DNA of 28,169 nucleotides from a virus: IMG/VR virus record IMGVR_UViG_3300037049_000150, positions 1-28,169 of that record. One strand, given 5' to 3'. The first letter of the stretch is position 1. Each line of letters starts with the position of its first letter. The notes under the pieces are model-generated. The model did no database searches, was not told the origin of the DNA, and saw nothing but the letters and a program-made list of their open reading frames with translations. The position numbers and the translations under genes were made by a program. Below are positions 19,358 to 27,185 of this stretch, in pieces.

Positions 19358-21186
19358 GCAAGCACCGCCTCAAAGAGCGCCGCGGCCATCGGCGGCGGAA
19401 CCGCATTGCCGATCTGCTTGACCACGGCCTCACGGTTGCCGGTGAATTCATAGCTGTCGGGGAAGCCCTGAGCCCGCGCCAGTTCGCGGGGTTGCAGCAT
19501 CCGGAAGCGAATCTCGAGCCTGTAGACCAGATGGCCCTCAGCGATGAGTTGCGGAATCACCAGACCACTGCGCGGCTTCGTGGTCACGGCTTCGAGCGGG
19601 TCATCTACCGAGGCGGTTGTCCCGGTGCCGAAGTACTCGACCAGGTAAGGCTCGGTGACTCCTTCGCCCATCGACCGTGTGACAGTTGGCATCGGCCGGT
19701 TTACCGAGCGGTGCCGTTCGCCTCCGGAGTGCGTAACAGTGACCATGCTCGGCTCAAGCTGTACGAGAGCGCGACGGTCGTTGGTCAGGACTGCCCCGAG
19801 TGGATCTTCGAGACTGTGCGGGTTGCGGCCCTGCCCCTCCGTCCCGCCTGCGGTTGTGAGGAAAGGTTCAGCAAGCCCGACTCCACGGCTCGTCGTGGTG
19901 ACCGTCCCGGCTGGCCGGTCCACACTGCGCGGCTCTGCACCGCCGAACTGTGGAACGATGAACGGTTCAGCTACTCCGTAATTGGCCCCCTTGGTGGTGA
20001 GAGTTGCCAACGGCGCATCAACTGGCCGCGCACCTTGACCCTTGCGAAGCAAAACCGGGAAGGGTTCAACTATGCAAGCATTCGCCTTCGTCACCACGGT
20101 TGGGACCGGCTCATCGACACCGCGCACTGTGCCACTGGCGCTGGTGTGATCGATCTGCATCATGAACGGTTCGCAGAGTGCGAAGTCGTTGCTTGTGGCT
20201 GTGACGGTGTGGAATGGGATGTCGACACTGACGTTCGGGTCTTTGGTCCGGTGAGGCAAAAGGAACGGCTGCACCAGCGCGTAGTTATTCCCGCCGCCTG
20301 TCACGGTCTGAAGTGGATCGTCAACGCTGGCAACCGTTCCGGTTCCGCGCATCACCACCAGGTACGGGCGAAGGCCCTCCTCGAAGCACTTCGCAAGGTT
20401 CAGGTGGATGCCGTTGAATTCCTTCATGCCAGCCTGGATGCGCCTCAGCGTGTTCGGCGCCAGCGGCTTCTTTCGGTCGAAGATGTCCTTGCTGGGCAGG
20501 TTCCAGTCGATGATTTCGCGGGCCGTCTTCCAGTTCGGTCGAGTCTCTGGGAACATCGGCAGAGATGAGTCTTTGGCAGCCGGGCGAACGTGCGTCGGCT
20601 CTGGCCAGACGATCTTCTTATTGCCACGGCGCGCAATCAGGAACAGCCGCCGCCGCGTCGTGGGAGCGCCATAGTCAGCACAGTTCAGGACGCGGTACTC
20701 GGCACGGTAGCCGAGAGCCTTGAGGCTGGCAACGAACTGCTGGAAGAGTTCGCCGCGCTTCGACACCATCGGGCGTCCGTTGGCTCCAAGCGGTCCCCAC
20801 GAGACGAACTCGGGCACGTTCTCGATGATGAGGTTGTCGATGTAGAGCACTTGAGCCCAGCGGAGAATCATCCACGCGCTCGACCTGCTCTGGTCATTCA
20901 TCGGTCTACCGCCCCGAGCTACCGAATGGTGAGTGCATTCCGGAGAGGCCGCGAGAACATCCAGCCGGCCGCCAGGTACCAGCTTCAGCGGGTCCACTAC
21001 ATCGACGCCGGTGCAGAGGTTCTGAGCCTCGGGATGGTTGAGCGAGTGCGTGTCAATGGCAACCTGCCAGTGATTGATTGCAAGTAGCCGCAGATCGGCG
21101 TGAAGGTGATTCGCGGCCATCAGCATGCCCTGCGAAGTTCCGCCCGCGCCACAGAAGAGGTCTGCCCCCATAATTGTCTTTCTCAT
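19354..21186 (-). CDS. C5-cytosine DNA methyltransferase with eight internal repeats
   Basis: This 610-residue protein is a Dcm-type enzyme. Motif I is FCGAGG (residues 11-16), motif IV is SPECTHHS with catalytic Cys84, motif VI is ENV (122-124), and motif VIII is TRRRLFLIA near 175-185. The C-terminal QGFPDSYEF and QIGNAVPPPMA are motifs IX and X. Between VIII and IX, residues ~283-548 hold eight ~33-residue repeats of the form S-V-D-x-P-x2-T-V-T-x-N-x-L-V-E-P-F-L, where the target-recognition domain is expected. It would methylate cytosines in phage DNA and block host restriction. The ATG overlaps the preceding stop. Confidence 0.92.
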   Translation of the reverse strand: MRKTIMGADLFCGAGGTSQGMLMAANHLHADLRLLAINHWQVAIDTHSLNHPEAQNLCTGVDVVDPLKLVPGGRLDVLAASPECTHHSVARGGRPMNDQSRSSAWMILRWAQVLYIDNLIIENVPEFVSWGPLGANGRPMVSKRGELFQQFVASLKALGYRAEYRVLNCADYGAPTTRRRLFLIARRGNKKIVWPEPTHVRPAAKDSSLPMFPETRPNWKTAREIIDWNLPSKDIFDRKKPLAPNTLRRIQAGMKEFNGIHLNLAKCFEEGLRPYLVVMRGTGTVASVDDPLQTVTGGGNNYALVQPFLLPHRTKDPNVSVDIPFHTVTATSNDFALCEPFMMQIDHTSASGTVRGVDEPVPTVVTKANACIVEPFPVLLRKGQGARPVDAPLATLTTKGANYGVAEPFIVPQFGGAEPRSVDRPAGTVTTTSRGVGLAEPFLTTAGGTEGQGRNPHSLEDPLGAVLTNDRRALVQLEPSMVTVTHSGGERHRSVNRPMPTVTRSMGEGVTEPYLVEYFGTGTTASVDDPLEAVTTKPRSGLVIPQLIAEGHLVYRLEIRFRMLQPRELARAQGFPDSYEFTGNREAVVKQIGNAVPPPMAAALFEAVLA

Positions 21187-23693
21187 GCTGCACCTTCCTG
21201 TAAAGCGTCGAACAGCGATGGCATGTCTTTCTCCAGTTCGGCTTCACGGAGGTACTTCACCCCATCCTTGAAGTAGTCGGCATTCAACTCGCAGGCCTTC
21301 CCGTAGCGCCCGAGCTTGATGGCCCGGTAAGGCACGGTGAACAAGCCGCCGAAAGGGTCAAAGACAATCTCGCCTTCGTTGGTGTAGCGACGGATGATGC
21401 GGTCGACGATGTCAAATTGCAGCGGGCAGATGTGGTTTGTGAGCCCGCGCTGGGTCTGCGCGCCATTCAGGGTCAGCATCCGGTTGACGTCGTGCCACAC
21501 GTCGTCATGGTGCGAACCGGGCGCCAAGGTCATGAACGTCGCCGGGAGAGCGCCGCGGGCGTCGAGAGTTTCACCCAGGGCGATGTGCTGCTCGTGGTCG
21601 TAGACGGTCTCAAGGCTGTGCTTCTGGTACACGCGACCGATCGCTTCGGGTCCGAGTTGCTCGAGCTCTGCCGGCGAAAGCATCCGATCACCGCTTGAAC
21701 GCCAGAAAGCATGAGCATCGACCTGCCACCGTGCCCGCGTGTAGTCAGACTTGGCCTTTTCGACTCTGACGTCGGCATAGGCCTTTTGCGTGTCCGTCGG
21801 GAGTTTGCGGAACAGGAGGATGTATTCAGGGCTTCCCACGCCCATCTTCGTTCCGTCCTTGCACTGCTCTGACCAGCCAAGGCGGTAAGTTTGGTTGTTT
21901 TCCCTGACCACGTCCGTCACGACGGTGATCATGCCCATGTACCGGAAGCCGTGCTTGCGGTAGTGAACGATGCAATCGCAGTGGAAGGGGTCAACGGTGG
22001 GCATCCCGTCGCCGGTCACATTGCCGAACCGGATCCTGTCCTTGACGTGGATGGCTGCAACCCGGCCGGGCCGCAGAATCCTGAGCAGTTCCGGCGTCAG
22101 GTAGTCCATCTGGTCGAAGAACTTGCCGTTGTCTTCGTTATGCCCGAAGTCGTTGTAGCTCGCGCTGTACTCGTAGTGATTGCCGAAAGGGATGCTGGTG
22201 TGGATGAGGTCGACCGAGTTCTCTTCCATTTGGTGCGTCTCACTTACACAGTCATTCAAGGCCACATCGAAGTGCGCGCCCGCTTCCACCTTGCGTTCGA
22301 CGCCGATGGACCGGCGCAACTCATCTTCGAGGCCTGTCGTCGAAAGCCCGTGCTTCCGAATCAAGGCGCTCATCTCTTCCCGGAGTTTCATGTCCTCTGC
22401 CCACTTTCGTTTCAGTTCGGCAAGAATCTGGCGCTCCGTCTCCGTGTAGATGATGTCGATGGTCACCTGTTCAGCCTGGAGGAAGCGATAAATGCGATGG
22501 ATGGCTTGAATGAAGTCGTTGAACTTGTACCCGATGCCGACGAAGATGGCCCGATGACAATGGCGCTGGAAGTTACAGCCGCTCCCGGCGATGCGGGGCT
22601 TCGTGCTCAGGATCCGGAATAGCCCGTTTCCGAAGTCGATGATGGCCTGTTCGCGTTCGTCCAGGTCCTGCGAACCGTAGACCTCAACCGAATCGATGGT
22701 GTCGCGGATAGCGTCCCGCTCGGACTCAAGGTCATGCCAGAGGATGAAATGCTCATCCGGCGCCGCGTCCACGATCTGCTTGGCGGTCGCAACCCGGAGG
22801 TCGATGCTGTCCCGCTTCTCGGAGGCCGCGTCTTTTAGGCCGATGGCCGCATCGTTGATAAGTTGAATCTGGCCGTCCCGGTCCACCTTGCCGCCAAGGT
22901 TGTGCATCTTCACTTCGTGGTACCGCACGTCCAGCGGGGGGAGGTCGTAGCCTTCGTCTGAGTAGCCGAGGTCTGAGGGCTTCTGGAGGAAGATGGCCCA
23001 CGAGTGCAGCCAGGTGTAAAACTCCTTCTCCATGTGCGGATAGAGCGTGAGGTTGTTGGCTTGCGTTGAATCGCGCTGGAAGAACCGGGTCAAGGCCTGC
23101 CCGGTGTCCATGATGCCAAGGAAGCCCGCGTAGTGAATCAGTTCCTTATAGCGGTTGGGTGACGGCGTGGCAGTCGCGACGAACTTATAGGGCACATCGC
23201 TAAAAAGTGGCAGGAACTCCTGATAGGTCTTCGAGCCGTAACTCCGCAGGACCGATGCTTCATCCAGGCTGACAACTGAGAAGAGGTTCGGATCCAGCTT
23301 GCCGTCGCGGATGGACTCGTAATTGGTGACATAGAACTCTTGCGCGGCCGTCATTTCGGTAGAGCTGCGAATGAAGCTGTAGTTGACCCCGAGCGCTGGC
23401 GCCGTCTTCATGAACTCCTGACGGCAACCGAGCGGGCAAACCACAAGCGCGGGGCCTCCGGAGTGCGGTTGAATGTGGCGCTCGATTTCGACTTGCATGA
23501 AGGTCTTGCCGAGTCCGAAGGCTGCGAAGATGGCGCGGTTGCCGCCCTTGATGGCCCATCTCACGAGGTCACGCTGGTGAGGCTTGAGGATGCTGCTCAG
23601 CGCGGATTCGTCGACATCAAAGCCGGTGTTTTTGGTGAAGCGAAACTTGGTTGCGAGGAATTCGTTATAGCTGTCCGCGAAGGCGTCAGGCAT
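21183..23693 (-). CDS. SF2 helicase-DNA methyltransferase fusion
   Basis: This 836-residue protein has two halves. The N-terminal ~430 residues are an SF2 helicase: PHQRDLVRWAI, Walker A FGLGKT with Lys63, Walker B SLDEAS with Asp144-Glu145, TATPSPNRY, and a second lobe with HRIYRF. The C-terminal half is an N6-adenine or N4-cytosine methyltransferase. Motif IV comes first, as HTSIPFGNHYEYS near residue 498, where most enzymes have D/N/S-PP-Y/F. Motif I FDPFGG follows near residue 777. Similar fusions occur in phages. Motif order is that of the beta class. It may combine DNA translocation with protective methylation. It overlaps both neighbours. Confidence 0.85.
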   Translation of the reverse strand: MPDAFADSYNEFLATKFRFTKNTGFDVDESALSSILKPHQRDLVRWAIKGGNRAIFAAFGLGKTFMQVEIERHIQPHSGGPALVVCPLGCRQEFMKTAPALGVNYSFIRSSTEMTAAQEFYVTNYESIRDGKLDPNLFSVVSLDEASVLRSYGSKTYQEFLPLFSDVPYKFVATATPSPNRYKELIHYAGFLGIMDTGQALTRFFQRDSTQANNLTLYPHMEKEFYTWLHSWAIFLQKPSDLGYSDEGYDLPPLDVRYHEVKMHNLGGKVDRDGQIQLINDAAIGLKDAASEKRDSIDLRVATAKQIVDAAPDEHFILWHDLESERDAIRDTIDSVEVYGSQDLDEREQAIIDFGNGLFRILSTKPRIAGSGCNFQRHCHRAIFVGIGYKFNDFIQAIHRIYRFLQAEQVTIDIIYTETERQILAELKRKWAEDMKLREEMSALIRKHGLSTTGLEDELRRSIGVERKVEAGAHFDVALNDCVSETHQMEENSVDLIHTSIPFGNHYEYSASYNDFGHNEDNGKFFDQMDYLTPELLRILRPGRVAAIHVKDRIRFGNVTGDGMPTVDPFHCDCIVHYRKHGFRYMGMITVVTDVVRENNQTYRLGWSEQCKDGTKMGVGSPEYILLFRKLPTDTQKAYADVRVEKAKSDYTRARWQVDAHAFWRSSGDRMLSPAELEQLGPEAIGRVYQKHSLETVYDHEQHIALGETLDARGALPATFMTLAPGSHHDDVWHDVNRMLTLNGAQTQRGLTNHICPLQFDIVDRIIRRYTNEGEIVFDPFGGLFTVPYRAIKLGRYGKACELNADYFKDGVKYLREAELEKDMPSLFDALQEGAA

Positions 23694-24018
23694 TGATGGC
23701 TCCCACGTAGAGCAGCGATCGCCAAACCTGCACGTTGCGCCGGCGCGCAGATACTCTGCTCGACTTGCGAAAGCGGCTCGTTTGGGTGATGAGCCCGTTC
23801 CCGGCGGCGCGGCGGAACGCAGCCCCTACGGCGTTCGGGTGGAGAAAGTTGGTGACGGCGACGGCCTCAAGGATGGTCCAGACCTCATCGGAAGTAATCT
23901 CAGGCTGTTGCGCGGCGGCGGTAGCGATGGCAATGTAGCAACGGCTAAATTCGGCGGTTGCGATGACCTTCTCAATGCCTTCGTCGCGATAGAACGCGGA
24001 CAGTTGGGCATTCAGCAT
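23686..24018 (-). CDS. small winged-helix-like DNA-binding protein
   Basis: Start chosen at ATG 24018, overlapping the upstream stop (TGATG) and behind AAGGAG; an in-frame ATG at 24054 would lie inside the upstream gene. The 110-residue product has helices around residues 5-60. It also has NFLHPNAVGAAFRRAAGNGLITQTSRFRKSSRVSARRRNVQVW, a pattern common to phage winged-helix proteins near replication genes. The basic R-rich segment suits DNA binding. The exact role is unknown. It overlaps the helicase gene by 8 bases. Confidence 0.7.
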   Translation of the reverse strand: MLNAQLSAFYRDEGIEKVIATAEFSRCYIAIATAAAQQPEITSDEVWTILEAVAVTNFLHPNAVGAAFRRAAGNGLITQTSRFRKSSRVSARRRNVQVWRSLLYVGAINA

Positions 24019-24518
24019 CAGCGGTCTCCTTCCAGGAAGTAGCCGCATTTGCATCCTTCAACGGTGCAGCGGCCCGGTTTGCCCGTCTCAGTGCGGGCGT
24101 GCTGTTTGATGTGGTGGCCGCAATAGGCCTTGTCGCACTGACAGGCGACGATTTCACGCATGAGGCGGAAGGTGCGCGGCGCGTACAAGTCGGGGTCGAT
24201 CTGGCGCGGGATGCCGATCTCTTCCTCGGCAATGCGCTCAAGCTCAGACCACTCGGCAATCAGCAGCGGCCATGCGGTGTTCTTGACGGTCAACAGGAAC
24301 TCGAAAGCTGGCTCACGCATCCATGGGTGCTCTCTCAGGAGGCGGATACAGGCGGCAAGCTCAGCGGGCTTTGTCGGTGCGCTGCCAGGGTAGCGGAGGC
24401 GCATCGACGCATAAGACAGGACAGTGACCGCCTGAGGTATCGCCGCGGCCTTCGCGGTCAGGTGCAAAACGCTGTTCATCCGGGCGGCGTGTTCGCGTAA
24501 TGTGATCGTTGTTCCCAC
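24018..24518 (-). CDS. helical protein with C-terminal zinc-binding segment
   Basis: The gene starts at GTG 24518, with AGGAGG just upstream. The 166-residue product is helical through residues 1-120. Its C-terminal 40 residues carry CQCDKAYCGHHIKQH, then CTVEGCKCGYF: six Cys and three His in two groups, a likely zinc-binding module. No family name is recognised. It is the first gene after an intercistronic hairpin and is coupled to the winged-helix gene downstream. It may bind DNA or protein in the replication region. Confidence 0.7.
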   Translation of the reverse strand: MGTTITLREHAARMNSVLHLTAKAAAIPQAVTVLSYASMRLRYPGSAPTKPAELAACIRLLREHPWMREPAFEFLLTVKNTAWPLLIAEWSELERIAEEEIGIPRQIDPDLYAPRTFRLMREIVACQCDKAYCGHHIKQHARTETGKPGRCTVEGCKCGYFLEGDR

Positions 24519-24541
24519 CGTTCCTCCTCTTGCGGGTGAAG

Positions 24542-24563
24542 GGGGCGGCTGGTTGACCGCCCC
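24542..24563 (-). terminator. intercistronic GC hairpin in the early operon
   Basis: GGGGCGG at 24542-24548 pairs with CCGCCCC at 24557-24563 around an 8-base loop, 14 bases past the stop of the 24577-24945 gene. There is no T run on the - strand, so attenuation or mRNA processing is more likely than a full stop. Confidence 0.45.
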
Positions 24564-24576
24564 GGTTAGGCGGTTG

Positions 24577-24945
24577 TCAGGCTGTTGCGTTTGCCGGAAA
24601 GAGCTTCTCTTGCAGTTCGCCGCCGGACATCTGCTGTTCGCGGACGATCTCGCCAGTGTCGAGGCGAATGATGCGCTTCACGCCCTGCTTGGGCTTGTGG
24701 AACTCAACGATGCACTCAATCTCGCGCATCTCCCAGCCCATGTTGATGTTGTTCGAGAGGCGCTGAATCTGAGTGATTTCGATCTCGATTCGCTGCTTGA
24801 ACTGCGCCTGTGCGGATTTCTGTTCCTCTTCGGCGCGGGTCTTGCTGGTTACGGAAAGCGCCAGATTCTTGGCGATCTCCCTCGTCTCCTCTTCCGTGAA
24901 CGGGTAGCGGAGATACTCTTTGACCTTTGCGGTTGCTTCTGCCAT
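24577..24945 (-). CDS. hypothetical phage early protein
   Basis: This 122-residue protein has a charged helical first half (VKEYLRYPFTEEETREIAKNLA; EEEQKSAQAQFKQRIEIEI). The second half is beta-rich (MREIECIVEFHKPKQG; VKRIIRLDTGEIVREQQM). There is no Cys, signal peptide or membrane segment. Similar small proteins occur beside RecT-like genes in phages, but I cannot name a function. It lies 20 bases downstream of the coiled-coil gene and belongs to the early operon. Confidence 0.65.
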   Translation of the reverse strand: MAEATAKVKEYLRYPFTEEETREIAKNLALSVTSKTRAEEEQKSAQAQFKQRIEIEITQIQRLSNNINMGWEMREIECIVEFHKPKQGVKRIIRLDTGEIVREQQMSGGELQEKLFPANATA

Positions 24946-24965
24946 TTGTCGGCCTTCTTTCTGGG

Positions 24966-26129
24966 TTAGTAGGTGATGGAGATGTGGCGAACTTCGCCCT
25001 TGATGATTGCCACGGTCACGGCGCGGGCGACGGCCGTTACCTGGTCAGCGTCGAGGTTGGTGTTTGCGCCCACGATGGCCTGGACGATACCTTCGAGCGC
25101 TTCGGAGTTGATCTTCCGGGAGTGCTCTTTGTTGGCTTCCCGCGCTGCCTTCGCTTCGGCTTCCTTGCGCGCCGCCTCTGCCAGACGTTCCTGCTCGGCT
25201 TCAACGGCTTGGATTGCGGCCCGTTCGGCAGCTTCCTCAGCGCGCACTCTGGCGTCGATGGCAGCCTGTGCGGCCCGCGCTTCGGATTCCACGCGGCGGC
25301 GCTCAGACTCTTCGGCTTGCTGCTGTGCCAGCGTTGCTTGCCGGTTGGCTTCAGCCTCACGCCCCAGCGCCGCTTGCCGTTCGGACTCTGTGCGCTGTTC
25401 GGCCTCACGACGGCCCCTCTCTTGCGCGTCGGCCAGGCGTTGCGCCTCAGCGTCCTTGCGCTCACGCTCGGCTGCTTGCTCCCGAAGTTTGGCGAGTTCG
25501 GCGGCGTCGGTCTCAGCCTTGACCTTTTCCGTGTGCATCTGCCTGAGAGCGGCGAGGGTGCGGTGCGTGATGGTCAGCGCCTCATCGAGGAGACCTTCCC
25601 AGGCCTCGGCCGTCAGGGGCATGTTGGCGAGGATTTCAATCTGTGCGGCGATTTCCGCGCTGGTCGAAGGCGCGTACATGACCGGCATGGAGTCGATGCT
25701 GTTCAGCCGGTTGCTGATAGCCTTCGTGCGTTCCTCGTAGGCAGTCAGATCGGCGCGTGTGCGCTCGGCCAAGGCGTCAAGGCTATCGCGCATCATCTTG
25801 CGGTTGGCATCGATGCGGCGGGGCAAGTCCTTGAGTTCGGCGACCATCTCTTTGCCGATGGCATCGAGATACGTCTTCGACCGGGTAACCTTGTGAGCCA
25901 AGGCGCGGATTTCGGCGCGTCCCTTGACGGTGGTCACGTCCAGTTCGTAGCCCTGCACCTTGTCTTCGATTGCGTTGACGATCAGGGCCAGGCCACCATC
26001 GGCGGTGAACAGGTCGCGCAGGTTGCTTGTCGTGATGGCGTACTTCTCACCATCGTCCACGAGGACCAGATCGGGGGCGGCGTCTATCCGCCCCTCGAAG
26101 ATGGTCAGGTTGTTCGCGAGTGCTGCCAT
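24966..26129 (-). CDS. coiled-coil protein of the recombination cluster
   Basis: This 387-residue protein has a folded N-terminal domain (residues 1-180; LVLVDDGEKYAITTSNLRDLF; VTRSKTYLDAIGKEMV). A very charged coiled coil of about 140 residues follows (EAEQRTESERQAALGREAEANRQ), and then a small C-terminal domain ending IIKGEVRHISITY. This architecture is frequent in phage genes next to RecT-type proteins, sometimes annotated as DUF1351-like, but the function is unknown. It could organise DNA or the recombinase. The + strand ORF opposite the coiled coil is an antisense shadow. Confidence 0.75.
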   Translation of the reverse strand: MAALANNLTIFEGRIDAAPDLVLVDDGEKYAITTSNLRDLFTADGGLALIVNAIEDKVQGYELDVTTVKGRAEIRALAHKVTRSKTYLDAIGKEMVAELKDLPRRIDANRKMMRDSLDALAERTRADLTAYEERTKAISNRLNSIDSMPVMYAPSTSAEIAAQIEILANMPLTAEAWEGLLDEALTITHRTLAALRQMHTEKVKAETDAAELAKLREQAAERERKDAEAQRLADAQERGRREAEQRTESERQAALGREAEANRQATLAQQQAEESERRRVESEARAAQAAIDARVRAEEAAERAAIQAVEAEQERLAEAARKEAEAKAAREANKEHSRKINSEALEGIVQAIVGANTNLDADQVTAVARAVTVAIIKGEVRHISITY

Positions 26130-26165
26130 GTCAAACCTCTTTTCGGGTCTCAGTTCGGCTTGCGG

Positions 26166-27170
26166 TTAGTTTGCGAAGAAATCACTATCGTCGTGACCGT
26201 TCGGCTTCGCGGTGCTGGTGGCGGCTTGGGTTGCGGGCTGGGCGGCTGGTGCGGCTGCTGGGGCGCTTTTAATCGCATCCTTCAGCCTTGAGGCACCGCC
26301 TTTGCCGCTGGCAGCGGGCGGGGGCGCATCGGTGGCCGGCGCGGGCTGTCGGGCGTCCATGATCTCCCGCCAACTCGTCTCACCATCCCTGAGCGCCGCA
26401 TACAAACCCCGAAGTTCCTTCATCTCTTTGGGGTTCAAAGTGGCGCCCGCGTGGCCCAGGTATTCCTTGAGTTGTTCCGCCGTCACGCCCTGGTCAGCGA
26501 AGGAGTCGAAGAGGTTGCGCTTTGCGGCGTCGGGGTCTTCGGCGTCCTTGCGGCGCTGTGTGTTGCGGACCTCGGCCATGGCCTCATCGATTAGGTCGCC
26601 CGGAACGATGCGGAGGCCCAGGGTGCGGACGGCCTTCGAGATGAGCGCGCCTTGCTTGTTGAGGATGTCGTCGTCAGTGCCCGGAAGAATGTAGAGCATG
26701 TCGCCGTAACTGTTGAGGCGAGTACGGAGCGGCGTGTCACCCTTGGCCAGCTTGCGGCGCTCGACCGTCTTGGTGATGGTCACGTCTTGGGAGTAGGGAA
26801 GGTTGGCTTCCAGATCCGTGACACTCACGCGCACGATGCGGCGGTCATCGTCGTCATAGACCGTCTGGGTCGATACGTCCACGTTTCCCATGGCCCGGAG
26901 AGCGGCCTCGGCAAAGCGGATGCTCGGTCCTTCGATGCCGTTCCCGATGGGCTTGTGGTAGATGGCCACCGCCGCGAAACTCGGCCGGTTGCAATCCTTG
27001 AGGAGCTTTTCGCGGACCACGTCGAAGTCACGCGGGTTGCGCTCGGCCATGATGTACCGGGCTTCGATGGTGGCCTTGGCTTGCGCGGCCAGGGCGGTTG
27101 AGGCTGTCTCGACGACCTTCGCGAGAGCCGTTTCCTTGGGGGTGTACGTCAATGCTTTTTCATCTGCCAT
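26166..27170 (-). CDS. RecT-like single-strand annealing protein (putative)
   Basis: This 334-residue protein carries the features of phage annealing recombinases. An N-terminal helical part leads to ERNPRDFDVVREKLLKDCNRPSFA, then GPSIRFAEAALRAMGNV, a central beta domain, and NKQGALISKAVRTLGLRIVP. The last ~70 residues are an Ala/Pro-rich linker ending in DDSDFFAN, an acidic-aromatic tail like that of SSB proteins. It anneals ssDNA ends made by the exonuclease encoded just upstream. The family call rests on pattern and neighbours; Erf-like or another SSAP class is possible. Confidence 0.75.
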   Translation of the reverse strand: MADEKALTYTPKETALAKVVETASTALAAQAKATIEARYIMAERNPRDFDVVREKLLKDCNRPSFAAVAIYHKPIGNGIEGPSIRFAEAALRAMGNVDVSTQTVYDDDDRRIVRVSVTDLEANLPYSQDVTITKTVERRKLAKGDTPLRTRLNSYGDMLYILPGTDDDILNKQGALISKAVRTLGLRIVPGDLIDEAMAEVRNTQRRKDAEDPDAAKRNLFDSFADQGVTAEQLKEYLGHAGATLNPKEMKELRGLYAALRDGETSWREIMDARQPAPATDAPPPAASGKGGASRLKDAIKSAPAAAPAAQPATQAATSTAKPNGHDDSDFFAN

Positions 27171-27185
27171 TGCGAGTCTCGCTTT

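Noticed and set aside
19530-20340. CRISPR-like periodicity
   Set aside because: The periodic signal is protein-level repetition within the methyltransferase; the DNA copies are degenerate and lie in an intact reading frame.
19264-20568. 434-codon + strand open frame opposite the methyltransferase
   Set aside because: The - strand carries all cytosine methyltransferase motifs; the + strand product is Arg/His-rich and unstructured.
21891-22622. 243-codon + strand open frame opposite the helicase-methyltransferase
   Set aside because: Antisense shadow of a protein with clear helicase and methyltransferase motifs.
24927-26291. 454-codon + strand open frame opposite the coiled-coil gene
   Set aside because: It mirrors the low-complexity Ala/Glu/Arg coiled coil. 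Its product is Leu/Gly/Cys-rich with no domain, and the - strand genes have good starts and spacing.
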